A stretch of 64,000 bases of DNA from the NCBI GenBank assembly GCA_015039465.1, contig MU130382.1:725824-789823 (forward strand). The letters run 5' to 3'. Shown in pieces: positions 53,942 through 64,000 of the stretch (the first letter of the stretch is position 1; the number at the start of each line of letters is the position of its first letter). Made by a program: the position numbers and the translations under genes. The DNA is from Phlegmacium glaucopus (Eukaryota > Basidiomycota > Agaricomycetes > Agaricales > Cortinariaceae). The notes under the pieces were generated by a model that saw only the letters and a program-made list of their open reading frames with translations, did not search any database and was not told where the DNA came from.

Positions 53942-55774
53942 ATGACATTTGGAGACACCCTTCAACTCACAAAAGAAGCCATACAATGTGCTCTTGACGA
54001 TGTACGTCCATTTCTTTTTTTTCTTGGAAAGAGACGACTAACGAGGCAGCAAAATTTAGCTTACTTCACCTCGCTCCTCATCACATTATCAATCTAAAGC
54101 CTTACAAAAATTGGAATACCTTCTCGCTTTAGCGTGCTGTGCCTCTGGCGTCAATAACCGCTCGGAAGATGATAAAGATAGTTTCTTTGCATTACAATAT
54201 ACATTTGAATGCAATGGTAGGCCGATGCGGTCAACTTAAGTCGCGCAGCATGCTGACCCCTATATTTTATTTGCTTAACCAGTCCCTTCGAAACTGTTGT
54301 CGTGGATTACATTGGCTACGTTGAGATTAGAGGGCATCACTAACAAAGGGTTGATGGAAGGCGAGTGCGATCACAAATCATGCGCTATCAACGTTTCCTG
54401 ACATGTCTGAATAGATGGCCGTGGACGAGAAGCAGAAGAACTCGCCGCTCAACTCGCACTTTCCCTCTCACTCATTCAAGGCGTAGCACTCAACCATGAA
54501 TCGAGTAAAATCTATTTAGGAAGGAAGTGTTCTCTTGAGGTGGGTTTTCATGTCACTTTCGACATAGATCTATATATAAGATCACTATGCTAGATACTGC
54601 TTGATCTATTACTTGCCTCGCGACACCTTTCACTTCCCGCCGAAACCGCTGAAACCTCTTCAAAGTCAAAAACTGCCTCAACATCACCACCTCTGACATC
54701 TATTGTCCTTGACACGCTCTTGTGTATCTTAGTTGACTCATGTGCAGCCATTCGAGCATTTGAAGAGGCTAATGGCACTCAAGCAGTCGTCAAGATCCTC
54801 AAACGAGCGGGCACACCGCGGGAAGTTCGGTACGATCCAATGTATTTCGACGTGGATATGGATAACTGAACTGACACGTTACGTGTAGAATGAAGTGCCT
54901 AGAATTTTTGTACTTTTACCTTCTGGACGAAACCCCCACCTCAATGGAAGCTTTAGAAACTGTTCAGTCTCCTACAGCACCTGCAACACCCATACGAACT
55001 TCGAAGCCATACTTGTCAGCCACTCCGATGCGCCCTTTGTCTCGATATGGATCATCGACTTTTTCTTTTTCTTCACCGACTTCATCCTCACAGTACACGT
55101 CAACATCTTCTCTATCAAATTCGGGGTCCTCGACATCTTCATCTTCATCCTCTAGGTCAACTTCTGGCAGTTCAGCTCATTCATTTTCATCAACTTCATC
55201 TACTGCATCCTTATCAACGACTGTTTCGTCCATCTCATCCCTGCCAGAAAAAGAAGCAGGGTCAGCACTATCTCCCGCCAAGTCATTTTTGAAGTCTCCG
55301 GGATACAGAATAACTACACCTCAACAACAACAGCAACAGCCGTGCACCCCGCCCACTTCCCCGCCTCTGGCCACTGTCGGAACTGCCAGATTCCCCCAAG
55401 TACGATCCATGATGATGTTGAAAAAAGAAGTGGACTATACACCCCAGAGTCCCAAAAAGGTAGCTGGTTTGGGTGCTCGTCATCCTTATGGCCATAGTCG
55501 GAACTTATCGGCTTCGACTTCATTCCATTCGCGTTCTAAGTCGCGGTTAATTTCGACCGAGTCTTTGCATGAAGAAATCCACCAATCGTTGGATATTTCT
55601 TCTCCGTCGAAGCAGGACTTGGACAGGACTGCTGCTGCAGCTACCGCTGGAAGGCATAGGCAAGAGAATTGGAGAACTACGGAGGAGAAGAAGGAATTGT
55701 TAGGTACGATGTTGGGTAATGTCGATGCCCTTGTTGAAGGTGTTCGGAAGGCTGGAATTTGGGGACTGGGTTAA
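53942..55774 (+). CDS. cdc14: SIN component CDC14 (fission-yeast type, not the phosphatase)
   Basis: Partner of the Sid1 kinase in the septation initiation network. Six exons (53,942-54,001; 54,060-54,216; 54,283-54,360; 54,415-54,539; 54,594-54,829; 54,889-55,774) give 513 residues. The conserved part is helical: HYQSKALQKLEYLLALACC, LSWITLATLRLEGITNKG, ELAAQLALSLSLIQGVAL, LDTLLCILVDSCAAIRAFEE, TQAVVKILKRAGTPREVRMK, then CLEFLYFYLLDETP. After about residue 240 the protein is a long Ser/Thr-rich tail, with a final helix before the C-terminus (ELLGTMLGNVDALVEGVRKA). The intron after 54,360 starts GCGAGT; only this end keeps the conserved frame. Confidence 0.9.
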
Positions 55775-56000
55775 AGGTGTTGAGACGAAGGGTTGGAAGG
55801 GTCTAGAGATTTCTATTCGGGATGTATAACTTATTATGCTGTGTCCAGTTACCTGATTGTCTGTTGTCGATGCATTGCCATTTTGCTTTCTTGCTTTCGA
55901 TTAACACATGTGTAGAAGTGGATGCGAATGAGTATTTGAGTGGTGATAGTTGTCGTACATTCTGATTTGCGAAAGAAACCAAGCGATCGAGCCTAGAGGC

Positions 56001-56566
56001 CTATAATTTCCGTATCTTCCCGAAGTCATCGACTGGAGGTGCTCCCCACACCAAGGTCTTTCTCTTTGGGTCCAATAACCAAGGAATCCGTTTGTCTAAA
56101 TGATGTAACACGCCCTTTGATTGTGTCTCTGCTTTCGCCACCTCTTCCAAGATGACAGAGTTCTGAATCAGGGTTGGTGACACCGCTCTGCTCTTGGTCG
56201 CCTCTATTATTTCTGGACCGACATGAGCTCCAACTCCCAGGTCTGATCCTGTCTCTAAAGGGCTAGTAGTAGGCACCGTCGCCATTGCCCTCGTCTCCTC
56301 GTCTACATCATCAAACACGTCTTGTTTCACTGCGTTGATAGAGTACGCCCATATCGCAACCGCGAAAGCTCCCAACGTCAACCCCATGATAGCATTTTTG
56401 AGGCGGTAAGGTTCGCGTGCGCGTTTCAGGCCTGGAGACATTGACTGTGATAAAGGTTGTTATAAGCTTGTAATTTGAGTAATTTGGAATGTGTAGATAG
56501 AGGACTGACACCAGCTTTCGGCCGGTATGTTTTTGCGGCTTCTTTCCTGTCGATATATTGCGACAT
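56001..56566 (-). CDS. COA3: cytochrome c oxidase assembly factor COA3
   Basis: Inner-membrane factor that stabilises newly made Cox1 and controls its translation. Two exons (56,566-56,512; 56,431-56,001) give 161 residues. The start MSQYIDRKEAAKTYRPKAG joins to LKRAREPYRLKNAIMG with the splice ending inside an ATGTCTCCAG string. The single membrane helix is GLTLGAFAVAIWAYSINAVK, then DVFDDVD, as in other fungal COA3. The matrix-facing arm is short and basic. The rest lies in the intermembrane space and is longer than in yeast. It shares a 135-nt promoter gap with MGM101. Confidence 0.9.
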
Positions 56567-56701
56567 TTGTAGATCCTGAGACGTTAATATCGATGAAGAA
56601 TGACAAGTTGGAGGGTAGCAGTATAAAAGAACATTTTAGACGCCGCCTGAAATTTTTTCTTGAAATGCCGGATGTTGACGGCAAGTCAACATCATACAGT
56701 C
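56567..56701. promoter_or_regulatory. 135-nt divergent promoter of COA3 and MGM101
   Basis: Start codons of two genes for mitochondrial proteins face away from each other with 135 nt between them. A shared control region is likely, but no motif is recognised. Confidence 0.5.
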
Positions 56702-57667
56702 ATGAGCTTGGGGCTAAGGTTATATGCCTCCAGTAATAACTGGTTGCGACCTACAACACGACTCTCTATCAGTCGAACACTACATGCGACTTCTCAAGGG
56801 CGCAACCTGGTCTCACGCGCAAAATATAGCACTGTGGACGATGCAAACGCCACGACCGCACAAGTGCAAAACGAACCAACACCGTTGCCGTTGCCGTTAC
56901 CAGATGCATTTGGAAGTGATGGAACTACGGACTGGTCAAAGAGTTACTCCGGTCTTTCTATTCAACCATTCGCCAAAGAGATTGCGAACGTGTTGATGTC
57001 ACCGCTTGACCCTTTAGATGTGGAGATGAAACCAGGTGAGCATTTTCAAGGTATTCTTAACTTTTTTCAGTTTGTAATCATGGAATCTAGATGGTATAAT
57101 TTACCTTCCTGAAATTAAATATAGGAGAGTTCTGAATCAAGCCTTTGGACCTGGCGGTTGGGGTCTTGCACCACGTAGCGAAACCAATGTTGGTCCTAGG
57201 GTAGTCAGTCGAGAATATGCGCTAGTATGCCTTGGAAGGTCCGTAGTCTTTGCTCTTTTTATAAAAGCTGTACGATAACTCAACGGCACCAGATTGGTTG
57301 CTGTTGCTCGAGGACAACAGGAATATTTCGATCCTTCTGGAGTCGCCAACGCGACAGAGGCCTGCAAAAGTAACGCCTTGGTGAGATGCTGTAAAGACTT
57401 GGGGGTTGCTAGCGAACTTTGGTAAATTCTGTTCCTCATACCCTTCCTCCTTTACTAATTAATACTCTTTTTTTAAGGGATCCCCGTTTCATTCGTGATT
57501 TTAAAACGAAATATTGTATCGAGGTCTATGCTGAACATCTACCGACGAAAAAGAAGTGAGTAGCTTGGCTTTTGTCTTAGGTTCTCCTTAACAAGGTTAT
57601 GCAATATAGGAAGAAGCTCTGGCGTCGTAAAGATCAGCCGAAATTCACTTATCCTTATCAGGAATAA
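56702..57667 (+). CDS. MGM101: mitochondrial DNA maintenance protein MGM101
   Basis: Rad52-like single-strand annealing protein of mitochondrial nucleoids, needed for mtDNA repair. Five exons (56,702-57,035; 57,091-57,238; 57,293-57,421; 57,478-57,555; 57,610-57,667) give 248 residues. The N-terminus ([19 protein letters not shown], then [14 protein letters not shown]) is a typical presequence. The conserved core reads [87 protein letters not shown]. The C-terminus ends in [18 protein letters not shown], as in the family. Length and motif order are normal. Confidence 0.95.
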
Positions 57668-57995
57668 TTAATAGAGTTCCTTCACTCGCTACAAGTTATC
57701 TTCCAAACATTTTTACAAGAATGGTACAACTTTTTGCCCATTCTTTATTCTTGTGCATTCATCGCGTAGGTCACACGAATCATGTGCCAAGTGACAGTTC
57801 GAGTTTCACCAGAATTTCTCAGCTACAAAACGTGTTATTATTCTGATAGTCCGTCCATGCTGGCGGCTTTAAGGACAATGCTAAGCTGCGACCCTTGTCT
57901 GCAGCGAGAATGCCAGTATTTTTGAACTGTGATACATGATGAGCTACTAGTTATACTTAATCGGAGTCACATGCTTCTCATATCTTTCATCGTCA
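57668..57995. other. intergenic between MGM101 and GCP5
   Basis: 3' flank of MGM101 and promoter of the next gene. Nothing else was seen. Confidence 0.5.
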
Positions 57996-60900
57996 ATGAT
58001 ACCATCGAGGAGTTCTAACCTGCATGCAAAGAATAGTCAAGGCACTAATCGTCCTCCTTCACGACCATCTTCACGGAATACGTCTCGCCCAACATCCAGC
58101 GCAATCCAACGACCGCCTTCCAGCCTTTCAATCCGTCCAACATCAAGCGCCTCAGTACGACCACAGTCGCGGTTTTCCCAAAGGCCACACTCCAGGCATG
58201 CTCGATCTCGTTTGATACCTCTCTGTCAAACTCTTGTATCCAATGTCACCGGGCTACGAGATGGGGGGACTGAACAAGACGCAGACGGGCAAAACTTTCG
58301 AGAAGCTGTCGAGCATATAGTCAAAGTTCTGGAGACATCGACGATCAACAAGGCTGCTGTCGGCGTAGATATGAGTGTTATAGATAGTCGGATAAGTGGG
58401 TAAGTATGCATTCTTGTTCTTTTTCACCCAGCACTGAATTGTGGTTCTCGCGATAGACATGCTCTGAAGGCTCGAATCAATTCAAACGATGCTCTTGGAC
58501 ATGCTCTCGAAGCCTCATACAAGAAGCTCAAACACCATATAGATACACAAGAAAATGATCTCGACCAGGATATCAAGGCAAGGTGGCGTGTGCAACATTC
58601 ACAGTATAATTGTGCACTAACTCTTCCCCAGGTTACACATCTCCCAGACCATCTCCAATTTTTGGTATGTAAAATGTGTTTTCTAGTGCACGATATCTTA
58701 TCCAGGATGAGTCTAGCTTACATTAAGTCAACCACCCTCGCATGTAACTATTGAAATTGCGAAGTCCTACCTTGATGCTATTGCAAATCCCCCTCCTCCC
58801 GTCCCCACTTTGACATGGGCCGATATCCTAGCTGAGGAACCATTTGAAGGCCAACATTGGGAAGGCGTGTATGGACTGCCACCTGGTAGCGTACGACTAT
58901 CGTCTCACACAGAGCCGCGAGATAGAGAAGAGTGGGATAGCACACCCTCGCTTTCACCACTAAATTCAGATGATTTGGCACTGGACGAAGATACTTCGTT
59001 TTCATCCACGGATTATGAGGAACCTTTATCGCCGCCCTCTGTCGCTCCTTCTCCCGGACTGTCTAGATCAGCAGCGACCAAGCTACCGCGTTCTTACGAG
59101 CATAGGAGACAGTTTGAAGAGCTGCATGCGAAGCAGTATTGGAGAGATGATTGGCATACAGATGCTGACCTTCGATCCGATTTTGATACGGGCGATCCAT
59201 CTACGCTAGGTTTGTTTCCTAGTCTATTTCTTGGCTCTCACTAACTTTTCTTCAAAGGTCCTACTCTAACACGCGTCCTTGCTGAAGCAAGTGGACATCA
59301 AGATGCACAGGCGATTCTACGCCCAGAGGTATATATCCAATGGAATACCCATCCGATTTAACTCACATAGCTGTTCAGCGATACATCGATGAAGATGACA
59401 TGGTCCGCGAAATACTCATGGCATTGCAAGGGAATAAGAACATCATCTTGGTTTGGAAGGATGGTTCATTTACTGTAAGCGGTCCAACTAATAATATAGA
59501 CAATGTATATTGACATGAAGTTTCCTTAGATGAATCCTGACGCGCCTAGACTCGTCCACTTGAGCCTGGCTTCACAAGAATCTATCGTCTCCTCACTTGC
59601 GAAAACTGCTACAACGGTTGAACAACTCCGACGATTTACTGCTGCCGTTTTCACGCGATCGTTGTCTCAGTCGACTGACAGGAAGTCAGAACTATATCTG
59701 TATGTCAAACGGGCGGGCACTACTCGTACATGCGAAGCATTTTCCGACGCTGTCGATCGTACTGTCCGCGGTCTTGATTCATGGTGCGCTGCTCGGGAAG
59801 AAGCCATGTGTCGTGCCTACTCTGGTGCTGACGAGGAACCCCTCGTAATCAGCCTCTTGGCTACAGAGAAAGCCATACGAGACGAATACGAAACATCGTT
59901 GGAAGTGATTTTAGAGGTTATTCGGACAGTCTTCGAAGTCCAATCTAGCGATAATTTCGATTCTTTTGATCGAGGTTCTACAAGACGACCCCCGGCTACT
60001 CTGACTGCCCTCCTGCTTGATACGCTCTTCATCAGAGTACAACAACACATGGAGAGGCGAGACACGGTGACGAGTGACGCGCTGATGCGCGTTTTCGTCC
60101 AAACTGCTGAACCTGTCTGGGGTATGGTTGGAAAGTGGTTGAGAGATGGCATGGGTTTAGGTTTAAGTGTCGGTTCGGGGGGAAACTTTGGCATGGCTGA
60201 ACTTGACGATGAGTTCTTTATCGAGAGTAGCGGCGTAGGAGTTGGGATGATGGCTTTGGGGCTACTAGACCCGGAGTTTTGGCATGAAGGGTATGCACTG
60301 CGAGAGGGGGAGACTCTGATGGGAGACTCTGTTAGCGGACCAGCACCAAGAAGAAAGGCGATTCCCTTGTTCTTGGAACACGTTGCTGGGCTAGTATTGA
60401 GTACTGGGAAAGCTGTGGGGCTCATCAGAGCTCTTGGAGGACCATCATCAGTGAACAGTTTCAACAACTGGAGAACCTTTGCGGATTTGGTCAGTTCGGA
60501 GACCCATGATCTCGACGGTGTTAAGCAGAAGAGTGCAGGCCTTTTCTCTGTATCCGTTGATACGCTATCGAGCCTCATTTATGATGGACTCCTCCACCAT
60601 TGTCAAGCGACTGGTGCTCTTCTTGTGAAGTTACTTGTTCATGATTGTCAGTTGCTGTGGCATATGGAAGCCGTTGAAGGTGTCTTCTTGATGAGGAAGG
60701 GCGATGCAATGAGCCATTTCACTGATATACTTTTTACAAAAGTAAGTAAGCATTTGTCTTCTTTTTGTCTGGTCTCAATTTCACCCGTTGCTTAGATGGA
60801 TAACATCCAACATCCTTGGGCCGATTTTCACTCTCTCAACACTCTGTTTAACGACGTTATCGAAGCCAACTTAAGCGCCGACGCAAAGGAATGGCTTAAT

Positions 60901-62039
60901 CCTTCCCTCGTCCGTCTCTCTTACCGTGGGAACCGAGATAAAGAACGATCGATAAAACGCACCGTCAAAGCTATCGACGGTCTTTTGGTTGAATATGCTG
61001 TTCCATTTCCTCTAACATATATCTTCCAGCCAACTACGATACAGTGTTATTGTGATATCTTCATATTTTTGTTGCAAGTTCGAAGAGCCAAGAGCGTATT
61101 GGAGAAGATTCTGGTCAGAGGGGAACGCGGTAGAGAAAAAAAATTGAAAGAGGAACTGAAAGTTCTCTATGCTATGAGGAATAGACTCAGCTGGTTTATC
61201 AAGTACGTTTTTATCGTGAAGCAAGGTGCTGTGAAGCTGATCAATGGATGCAGCACCTTACTCAACTTCTTGACTACATATGTCAGTTGTATCATTTTTC
61301 TCCTTTGCACCTACTTATTTCCCTGCTCTTCCTTCGTCTTCAGGTCATTCATGCCGAAGTTTCCAAGTTTCGTGATGAATTTCGAAAGGTCAAGTCCCTC
61401 GACGATATGATACACCTACACAACATACAGTGAGTGAATGGATTATTATAACATTTCTCACTCGTTAACTTAAATGACAAGCCTGGAAAAGTTACGCGGA
61501 CGATGCCTTTTGAATCCAAATGTTAGTAGCCCTTTTTTCCTAACCGAGAGATCATTAGCTGATATCTTGTATAGACATCCGCTTTGCACCGAGCAATTTT
61601 GTCGATTTTAGATATGGCTTTACATTTCAGCGAAGGATTCATCTCGTTTGGCGGAGATGCAACCACAACACTCGATGTCTCGCGTCAGTCATTGATCATG
61701 AAAAGACATCGCAGTCGACGACGGAGAAAACAAAAACGAAACGTCATCGGCTTTTCTCAATTTCTCCAAGATGAAGACGACAGTTCAGATCAAGAAGAAG
61801 AAGCGGAGGACAATGAACGCTCTGGCAACCCGCTAGAGCCTTCTTCGTTTTCTGTCCTCAGTTCTTCGACTGTCTCCGTAGAAGAGGACTTCTTTGCTCG
61901 TGTCGAACGAATGTCCTCTGAGCTTGATGGTCTTGTCCGATTCCTTCGTAGGGGAGTTGAGAGCCTTGCCGGAGGAACGGGAGAAGCAGCACCGGCTTTC
62001 GGTGTTCTGGCATTTGCTTTGGAGGATTGGGATATATGA
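57996..62039 (+). CDS. gamma-tubulin complex component, GCP5-type
   Basis: Spc97/Spc98-family subunit of the gamma-tubulin ring complex that nucleates microtubules at the spindle pole body. About a dozen exons. The N-terminus is Ser/Arg/Pro-rich. A conserved segment TWADILAEEPFEGQHWEGVY (about 58,805) is strongly like GCP5. The GRIP1 part lies in 59,530-60,100 (LASQESIVSSLAKTATTVEQ). GRIP2 shows EFFIESSGVG, PLFLEHVAGLVLSTGKAVGL, LLVHDCQLLWHMEAVEGVFL, LLVEYAVPFPLTYIF and FLLQVRRAKSVLEKIL. The C-terminus has HAEVSKFRDEFRKVKSLDDM and LHRAILSILDMALHFSEGF. A basic/acidic insert (KRHRSRRRRKQKR, then an Asp/Glu-rich run) sits near the end. Individual splice sites at 59,250-59,500 and 61,200-61,600 are less certain. 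Confidence 0.85.
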
Positions 62040-62459
62040 CGATGACATGTGAGAATCCTCGGTAAACCAAAGAAGCTGCCATTTTCCCAGGCGCTATGAT
62101 ACCTGGTCGACAGTGCACCTGGCTTTTCATTTGGCCCTGACACATCCTTGACAGAACTACCATCATGACGCTGCTCACTGTTGCACACAACGATCAATCG
62201 TCGGTGAATAGTACACACTTTTTGTAGTTTATGCATCTTTATGTGGATGTAAACATTTATTCAATTCAAATGAAGCTAAGAGGCCCATTTTTCGTTTGCT
62301 CAATGTGATCACCAGCGAGCACAGCTTGCTGAGGAACGTAGGAAAAGTACGCAAACCGACCGACGTTGTGACAACGCGTGACAAAGATTGGGCAGTGTCG
62401 AAGCCTAAGAAAATATAAATACCAGAAGGCTTGAAGATTTGTCACCATTCTATGGCCAG
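62040..62459. other. intergenic between GCP5 and the CNH-like gene
   Basis: About 420 nt with the 3' flank of GCP5 and the promoter of the following gene. No coding or RNA feature was supported. Confidence 0.45.
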
Positions 62460-64000
62460 ATGTCTGCGGAGACACACACATATATAGAACAGGACCCAAT
62501 TCTTCCACCTGCTGGAAATGAGCTGCCAACGTATGATGATCTTACTCAACAGAATGGCCCAAATTCGAGGTACAAATTCTTATCTCAAAGACTTATCATT
62601 TCAGCTGAATATATCTCATAGGTTCGGACGATGGAAAGGATGGATAGAGAAAAGGTATGTATGGATTTACATAAAATGAGGACCACCCCGGTAATCGATT
62701 GTTGTTTTGCTTCATAGAGCGGCTGAACGCTATGCAGACATAACGCCTGAAGAACAAAGACGCAGGCGAGAAAGAGGTTGGGGAGACACCATTCAAGTTA
62801 TTGTAAATTGACTTGTGACATCGCCTCATCCAATGTGAGCTGACTCTTTGACTTCAAGTCGCCTCAGCAGTCTGCAAGAGACTTGCCACAGAATCTTGTC
62901 AATCATCACCATCCCGATCTACTCCCGGTACCTTTGCACATCCAAACTAGCAGCTTGACCGTCAAGGACTCGCCACCACATTCACCGGATAATACATCAA
63001 TTTTTGCCCCACTACCATTTGCCCCTCAAATAATCTCTCCGAGCCATTTAAACATCAACCACTTTGGTTCTCGCTTTCTGCCGCACACGACATCACAAAT
63101 CCGTTGCATCTTACCTTTGCTTGCAAATCGGGTAATTTTAGTAGGACATGACGATGGTCTTTCCGTCCTAGATATGTTTCCACAGGAATGGACAGATCAA
63201 GGGGAACTAATTGTCAAAGGTCCCAACGAGGCACAATGCCGACCCATATGGCGAGGAGAAAGGTGGGCCATGCTAGAAAAAATTATTTGACCATGGTTCT
63301 ATTTTTTACTACTACTACTAGCCTTCTTCAAATGTCTGTACTGGAATCTGAAGACGCAGGCAATGGCACTCCACAAGGGGTTGTCCTTGCTGTTGTTGGT
63401 CCCTCGCATGATTCTCCGGTATTTGGCAGAGATGCTGAAAATATTCGGACAGTACGAATGTATAACCTTGCAAGTCTCATTAGCCTAGCCAGGTGGACGA
63501 TCACACACGAGGTAAATAAACTTTGTAATGGTTCGATGGTTGAAATTTGAATGCATCTTCAGGGTGCGAAGCCGATAGAATTGCCCAAGATGGCTACTTG
63601 GCAATCACCTCCTTCACCATCTAAGCGTCATCGTCCTCAGAGCAGTATTGCTCGCAGTATCAAATCTCTCATCGATTCTCCCATGCGAGATCCCTCGCAG
63701 CCTGAACCATTTTCTTCCTACCAACCATATCTGTCCGGCTCATCGACTATTGCCGCCAGTATGAGCGGCGGAAGTTTTGCGCGAAACCCGCTCTCACCTG
63801 AAAATCTTCTCGCCCCTCTAAGACGCAAATCCAATGACTCTGAGTGGGACTTCGTGGATGATCAAACCATGCGATGGGCTACTGATTATATACCACTAGC
63901 ACCAGCTGGTTCTCGATTAGCTGGTACTTCAGCGCTTTTGTTCGCAACATGGAGCGACGAAGCACGCAAAGGCAGAGGTACCGGAGGACAGCTGCTTGCC
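62460..64000 (+). CDS. CNH-like beta-propeller protein, cut by the window end
   Basis: The start MSAETHTYIEQDPILPPAG is followed by a PTYDDL motif, then by two short exons (FGRWKGWIEKR; AAERYADITPEEQRRRRERG). The next exons hold SPQQSARDLPQNLVNHHHPD, IRCILPLLANRVILVGHDDG, LSVLDMFPQEWTDQG, RPIWRGES, LLQMSVLE and GVVLAVVGPSHDSPVFGRDA. These resemble the first blades of a citron-homology (CNH) domain as found in some Rho-signalling and vesicle-fusion proteins. After about 63,600 comes a Ser/Pro-rich insert (KRHRPQSSIARSIKSLIDSP), then WATDYIPLAPAGSRLAGTSA. The frame runs on past 64,000, so the rest and the true family cannot be seen. Confidence 0.6.

Noticed and set aside
53942..55774. CDC14 as the dual-specificity phosphatase of the same name
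   Set aside because: There is no phosphatase signature (HCxxGxxR). The helical repeats match the unrelated fission-yeast SIN protein.
59817..60578. 253-codon minus-strand frame
   Set aside because: It is antisense to the conserved GRIP2 part of the GCP5-type gene, whose own frame has clear family motifs.
1..64000. tRNA genes, rRNA, CRISPR arrays, telomere repeats
   Set aside because: None was recognised by eye. A covariance-model tRNA search would be needed to exclude a tRNA.

Overview
The window is a piece of nuclear DNA from a filamentous basidiomycete, most likely an agaricomycete mushroom. The evidence is dense short introns (about 50-60 nt, GT-AG), compact genes on both strands with gaps of 50-500 nt, a NACHT/STAND protein with the N-terminal style typical of agaricomycetes, chromodomain Ty3 and Copia retroelements, and housekeeping genes of clear fungal type. 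No rRNA, tRNA or CRISPR array was recognised. The species cannot be named from the sequence.

Positions 1-13,850 are a transposon graveyard. A Copia remnant (about 3,580-6,480, + strand) is broken by a fold-back element with a 9-bp target duplication and by a solo LTR with a 5-bp target duplication. A second solo LTR of the same family lies at 1,867-2,446, and another LTR-like family at 1,289-1,752. A terminal-inverted-repeat element fills 6,786-7,684. A chromodomain Ty3 element (minus strand, 7,685-13,435) keeps one LTR and carries many in-frame stops that look like CG-to-TG decay. Positions 13,850-19,450 are gene-poor: one membrane-protein gene, a second short inverted-repeat element and a tandem duplication.

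From 19,460 to 64,000 the window is gene-rich. In order: TPA1/ofd1-type prolyl dihydroxylase (-), NOP13-like nucleolar RNA-binding protein (-), NACHT STAND protein (-), tail-anchored coiled-coil protein (-), FG nucleoporin (-), small membrane protein (-), cytochrome b5 (+), RNase III with dsRBD (-), SPT3 (+), DDI1 (-), ATG29 (-), YIH1/IMPACT (+), a decayed phosphotransferase-like gene (-), succinate-semialdehyde dehydrogenase (+), fumarylacetoacetase-family hydrolase (-), SIN component CDC14 (+), COA3 (-), MGM101 (+), gamma-tubulin complex GCP5-type protein (+), and a CNH-like protein cut by the window edge (+).

There is no biosynthetic cluster. The genes are mostly independent housekeeping functions: transcription (SPT3), translation control (YIH1, TPA1), ribosome assembly (NOP13), protein turnover and autophagy (DDI1, ATG29), mitochondria (COA3, MGM101), septation and microtubules (CDC14, GCP5). 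Two head-to-head pairs (ATG29/YIH1 and COA3/MGM101) have gaps of 78 and 135 nt between start codons. Exon models were built by eye from splice sites and family conservation. For every multi-exon model whose total length is quoted in residues, the exon lengths sum to a multiple of three. I saw no convincing new multi-gene system. The most unusual items are splicing oddities (7-nt and 14-nt micro-exons, GC-AG introns), the NACHT protein with a hydrophobic C-terminus, and the nested, CpG-decayed transposons.
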